Assembly (NCBI GenBank): GCA_020633335.1
Contig: JACKDU010000009.1
Coordinates: 1 to 64,000 of the forward strand
Length of the DNA stretch: 64,000 bases
DNA from: Myxococcales bacterium
GTDB taxonomy: Bacteria; Myxococcota_A; Polyangia; Nannocystales; Nannocystaceae
Direction of reading: 5' to 3'
In this document: in pieces, positions 60,608-64,000 of the stretch
How positions within the stretch are numbered: the stretch's first letter is position 1
How the letters are laid out: each line of letters begins with the position of its first letter
Program-made: the position numbers and the translations under genes
The notes under the pieces: model-generated
Databases searched by the model: none
What the model saw: the letters and a program-made list of their open reading frames with translations, nothing else
Told to the model about the DNA's origin: nothing

Positions 60608-61360
60608 GTGACCATCCCGGCGATGACCGACCTCGCAGCCATCCAGGAGGCGACCGACGGGGCCTCGCCGCGGGCGATCCTCGGCCACGCCCTCGAGCGC
60701 TTCGGCGACGACCTCGTGATCGCCTTCAGCGGCGCCGAGGATGTCCTGCTGATCGAGTACGCGCACCAGCTCGGCCGCCGCTTCCGGGTGCTCGCGGTCG
60801 ACACCGGCCGCCTCCACCCCGAGACCTACCGCTTCTTCGCCGCGGTCGAGGCCCGCTACGGCGTGCGCATCGAGGTCGCCTTCCCGGCGGCCGCCGAGGT
60901 CGAGGGGCTGGTCCGCCGCCGCGGGCTCTTCTCCTTCATCGACGACGGCCACCAGGAGTGCTGCCGGATCCGCAAGGTCGAGCCGCTCGCTCGCCACCTC
61001 GCGGGCTTCCGCGCCTGGGTCACCGGTCAGCGCCGCGACCAGAGCGCGGGGACCCGCTCGGAGCTCGCAGCGGTCGAGCTCGATCCTGTCTTCAAGACCA
61101 GCTCGGGCGCGCCGCTCGTCAAGTTCAACCCGCTGGCGGCGATGACGGGGGTCGAGGTCTGGGACGCGATCCGGGCCTTCGAGGTCCCCTACAACCCGCT
61201 CCACGCCCGCGGGATGGTGAGCATCGGCTGCGAGCCCTGCACCCGGGCGATCCTGCCGGGGCAGCACGAGCGGGAGGGGCGGTGGTGGTGGGAGAACGAG
61301 CAGAAGAAGGAGTGTGGGCTCCACGCGGGGAACGTCGCGGGGGGCGAGGACGGCTCCTAG
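60608..61360 (+). CDS. cysH: APS/PAPS reductase (CysH-like)
   Basis: A 250-aa protein with a GTG start at 60608 or ATG at 60623. The PP-loop fold shows VIAFSGAEDVLLIEYA (SGGxDS-like with substitution) and AVDTGRLHPETYRFF. Cys pairs ECCRIRKVEPL and GCEPCTRAILPGQ and the C-terminal ECGLH give the [4Fe-4S] and active-site Cys set of thioredoxin-dependent APS reductases. It reduces activated sulfate to sulfite in assimilation. No other cys gene is nearby. Confidence 0.9.
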   Translation: MTIPAMTDLAAIQEATDGASPRAILGHALERFGDDLVIAFSGAEDVLLIEYAHQLGRRFRVLAVDTGRLHPETYRFFAAVEARYGVRIEVAFPAAAEVEGLVRRRGLFSFIDDGHQECCRIRKVEPLARHLAGFRAWVTGQRRDQSAGTRSELAAVELDPVFKTSSGAPLVKFNPLAAMTGVEVWDAIRAFEVPYNPLHARGMVSIGCEPCTRAILPGQHEREGRWWWENEQKKECGLHAGNVAGGEDGS

Positions 61361-61402
61361 CGCGGGGTCGCGGTCGCGGCGCGGCGAGAGCCGCTCCTCG
61401 GC

Positions 61403-63706
61403 TCATTTGCCGAGCTCGGCCGCCCGCGCCTCGGCCCGCTCCCACATCCGGATGTAGCCCTCGGCCGAGCGGAAGAGCGGCTCGATGTCGGCCGGGTCGA
61501 CGGCGTCGCGGCGGGCGTCCTCGAGCAGCTCGGCGAGGAGGCCGAGGGTGGCGAAGCCCTCGGTGTTGAAGTCGAGGACCCGCTCGCCGATCACCGGCTC
61601 GGTGAACTCGACGTCGCCGGCGAAGGACTTGAAGGGGTAGGTGATCGGATCGCTCTGCGGGGTCGGGCAGACGCCGTCGCCGAAGCGGGGGCCGCGGGCG
61701 CTGGCGAAGCCGTTGAGGTCGAAGCTGAAGCCCTCGGCCGGGTAGCCGCCGTTCTGGGTGATGAGCGCGATCCGATCCTTGAAGCCCTGGACGGTCGCGC
61801 CGGGGGCGTCGCCGCGGCAGCGGCCGAAGCCGGAAGCCGAGACCCCGCCGAGCGCGTAGGCCTTGCCGCCGTTGTTTCTCCCGTGGCTGCCGACCGGCGG
61901 GTAGTCGGCGGCCTCGACGATCTCGTAGGCCCGCACGTAGGACCACTGGGGGAAGTGGTCGACCTCGATGAGCATCCCGCGGGCCATCATCTCGTGGAGG
62001 AGGTGCTCGCCCAGCGGGGTGATCGTCGCGTTCTGGCAGTAGGGGCCGACCAGGGGCGGCTGCGAGATCTGGTCGAGGTACTTGGCGGTGGTGTTGAGCG
62101 GCGCGTCGGCGAAGGCGCTGTTGTCATTCGGCGCCGGCGAGTCGTAGACGTCGCGCGGCATGTTGAGGCCGCCGAAGGCGACGTCCCCGTGGTCAAAGCC
62201 GCCGACCTCGGGATCCGGGCAATCGAGGGTGTAGTTCGACCAGTGGCCGCTGTTGGCGAAGTTGCCGAGCTCGATGAAGGCCCGGTCGCCGTCGCCGGGG
62301 GTGAATTTATTGTCATACTTGTGGACCGGGAAGAGCGCGCGGACGCCGAGGTCGTAATAGTGGTCGAGCTGGGACTCGACGTAGGCCTCGTCGCAGGTCG
62401 GGTCGCCGGGCCCGGGGGTGAGCTTGCAGCGGAAGATGTTGGCGGCCTCGATCCCGAGGATCACCGCCAGCTTGCCGCCGGCGATCACCTCGCGGGCCTC
62501 GGCCGGGGTATGCACAATTCGGAACCACCCGAGCCCGGGCCCGCCGCTCTGGGCGTCGATGTAGCGCTCGAGCGCGTAGCTCTCGTCGATGATCCGATCG
62601 ACCGCGGTCATGTCGTCGCAGTCGTAGCGCGGCTTCTGGATCCCCTCGCCGACCATGAAGTCGCAGATGATCCGGTTGGTGGTCGCGTGGAGGACGACGA
62701 GGCGGAGGCCGGCGAGGTAGGCCCGCTGCAGCCAGACCCAGTACTGGACCTGGTGGGTCGAGCGGCTCGGCGCGTGCGGCCAATCGGAGAAGGTCGGCCA
62801 GCCGTCGGTGCGGTGGTTGTCCTCGCTCATCTCCTTGGCGATGAGATCGGGGAGGAGGCTCTGGATGTCCGTCGCCTCGGAGCCGGCGGAGTCGAAGATC
62901 GCGCCGAAGAAGTCCTTGCGGCCCATCTCGCCGTGGGCGACCGAGCAGTCGCCGAGCGCGTGGGCGACCCCGAGGCGGTGGTAGGCGCCGCCGTGGTAGA
63001 GGCCGCCGCCGCCGAAGGCGAAGTTGGAGTGGATATGCGAGTGGGTGTCGACGACCCCGTAGAGATCGCCGTCCTCCCAGGTGGTCTTGGTGATCGCGCC
63101 GACCGCGTCGAGCGTCAGCTCGGGGTGGGGCTTGCACCCCTCGGCGGGCTCGAGGGTGAGGGGCAGGCCCTCGTCGGCGATGCCGGCGGCCGCGAGCGAG
63201 CGGTCGTTGCGGCGGTTTCGGAGCTGGTAGCGCCAGGGGTCGACGGTCGACGCCTCGAGGATCCACTCGGCGCCCGAGATGTAGGCGTCGTCGACCAGGG
63301 TGACGTCGGAATCGAGGACGTCGCGGCGGACGAGGGGGCCCTCGTCGGCGACCAGGTAGAAGCCGTCCTGGTCGTAGAGGAGGTAGGTTGCGAGGTCGGA
63401 GGCCCGGAAGGTGAAGCGGGCGGCGGCCGCCGAATCACCGGCGAAGGCGAAGCCCTCCCCGTCGCCGTTGACGCTGAGGTAGGTGTCGTCGCTGCGGACC
63501 GTGAAGCAGCCGCTGGCCTGGCCGTAGACGTCGAGCTCCGGCGCCTCGCCGGTGGTGCCGGTGCCGGTCTCGGTCGCGCTGGCGCTCGCGGTGTCGGTCC
63601 CGCCGGCGGTCGAGCCCTCGGTCGCGCTGGCGCCGGTCTCCCCGCTGGAGCCCGAGCAGCCGAGGAGGAGCGTGATGGTGATCGGGAGCGGACGGAGCGG
63701 ACGCAC
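61403..63706 (-). CDS. Lipoprotein with amidohydrolase/membrane-dipeptidase-like domain
   Basis: A 767-aa lipoprotein. Signal peptide LPITITLLLGCSG, linker to about 55, then a small beta-trefoil-like domain (60-190). From about 230 there is a metal-dependent hydrolase: VDTHSHIHSNFAFGGGG (HxH), VILGIEAANIFRC, FPVHKYDNKF, IEVDHFPQWS and PVGSHGRNN. The motif order resembles M19 dipeptidases and other TIM-barrel amidohydrolases, with large insertions. Secreted hydrolase of unknown substrate. Confidence 0.85.
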   Translation of the reverse strand: MRPLRPLPITITLLLGCSGSSGETGASATEGSTAGGTDTASASATETGTGTTGEAPELDVYGQASGCFTVRSDDTYLSVNGDGEGFAFAGDSAAAARFTFRASDLATYLLYDQDGFYLVADEGPLVRRDVLDSDVTLVDDAYISGAEWILEASTVDPWRYQLRNRRNDRSLAAAGIADEGLPLTLEPAEGCKPHPELTLDAVGAITKTTWEDGDLYGVVDTHSHIHSNFAFGGGGLYHGGAYHRLGVAHALGDCSVAHGEMGRKDFFGAIFDSAGSEATDIQSLLPDLIAKEMSEDNHRTDGWPTFSDWPHAPSRSTHQVQYWVWLQRAYLAGLRLVVLHATTNRIICDFMVGEGIQKPRYDCDDMTAVDRIIDESYALERYIDAQSGGPGLGWFRIVHTPAEAREVIAGGKLAVILGIEAANIFRCKLTPGPGDPTCDEAYVESQLDHYYDLGVRALFPVHKYDNKFTPGDGDRAFIELGNFANSGHWSNYTLDCPDPEVGGFDHGDVAFGGLNMPRDVYDSPAPNDNSAFADAPLNTTAKYLDQISQPPLVGPYCQNATITPLGEHLLHEMMARGMLIEVDHFPQWSYVRAYEIVEAADYPPVGSHGRNNGGKAYALGGVSASGFGRCRGDAPGATVQGFKDRIALITQNGGYPAEGFSFDLNGFASARGPRFGDGVCPTPQSDPITYPFKSFAGDVEFTEPVIGERVLDFNTEGFATLGLLAELLEDARRDAVDPADIEPLFRSAEGYIRMWERAEARAAELGK

Positions 63707-64000
63707 GGCCCCCCAGTTTACCCGCCGCGGGCGCCCTGATCACAGGCGATCACGCCGTCGAGCGCGAAGCGCTGGGTCGCCGCGGGTCGCTGGGGGGGCC
63801 CGGTGGGCGCTCGAGCGGCGCCGCGTCGCGCCGCCGTCGGTGACGATCCCGCGCGACGCTCTGGGTCTGCCGCGGCGACCGATCGGGGGGGCGCGTGGTC
63901 GCTGGCCCCCTCCTTCGTCGGTCGCTGCTCCACGGTCGACCTCGACCCTTGCACACACACGCGCGTTTTCATCCGCGGACGGAGGCGCCGCGGAGATCAC
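63707..64000. other. End of window, no convincing gene
   Basis: An 84-codon frame on the minus strand (63972-63718) begins MKTRVCVQGSRSTVEQRP but is Arg/Ala/Pro-rich with no ribosome site. It is most likely the upstream region of the hydrolase gene. A T/C and purine mix with CGCGCG palindromes is all that is seen. Confidence 0.4.

Noticed and set aside
61883..63739. 618-codon plus-strand frame opposite the amidohydrolase-like gene
   Set aside because: Shadow of the real gene; Val/Gly/Arg-rich, no domain.
63718..63972. 84-codon minus-strand frame at the window end
   Set aside because: Non-coding-type composition and no ribosome site; better read as the leader of the hydrolase gene.

Overview
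The window is a piece of a very GC-rich chromosome that looks myxobacterial, most likely Nannocystaceae (Nannocystis-like). The clues are the nearly universal G/C third codon positions, many lipoproteins with a short signal peptide and a long Ser/Thr/Ala/Gly linker after the lipid-anchored Cys, three membrane-anchored Hanks-type Ser/Thr kinases, and GTG starts. Taxonomy is inferred from style only; no rRNA or marker gene is present.

Positions 1-12735 are chromosomal backbone. They hold a beta-propeller lipoprotein, a 1465-aa CHAT-protease/nSTAND-ATPase membrane protein (a plausible defence or cell-death effector), a PHB-depolymerase-type esterase, a Ser/Thr kinase, an Ig-like lipoprotein, and a two-gene unit of a metallophosphoesterase and a small unknown protein.

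Positions about 12764-38030 look like one integrated element. A 16-bp direct repeat (TCGCTTGGTCTCGCCG) lies at both edges, and a tyrosine recombinase gene ends 18 bp inside the left copy. Inside are: (i) a two-gene module whose 466-aa HTH protein gene carries eleven direct and one inverted copy of a 15-bp motif in its middle, conserved as DNA across two reading frames. This resembles the phage lambda O gene, where the origin iterons lie inside the initiator gene. (ii) A J-domain protein, lipoproteins and a kinase. (iii) A family of small paralogous proteins of unknown function, present in two copies, one of them split by a complete IS21-family element with a 7-bp target duplication. (iv) Visibly lower-GC cargo: an alpha/beta hydrolase, a lipoprotein with a frame break at a G12 tract, and an FG-GAP lipoprotein translationally coupled to a phospholipase D-like protein. 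(v) Remnants of IS21, IS66, IS91 and IS1380 types.

Positions 38186-64000 return to backbone: many lipoproteins, a Fis-type HTH protein with a strong terminator, a nitroreductase, a kinase-TPR protein, a HEWVGH membrane protein, a zinc alcohol dehydrogenase, a minus-strand run (54719 to 48719) of permease, phosphoesterase, aminotransferase and a phosphorylase-like protein, a Na/Pi cotransporter, a seven-repeat Cys-rich secreted protein, a CysH-type reductase and an amidohydrolase-like lipoprotein. No tRNA, rRNA or CRISPR array was seen.
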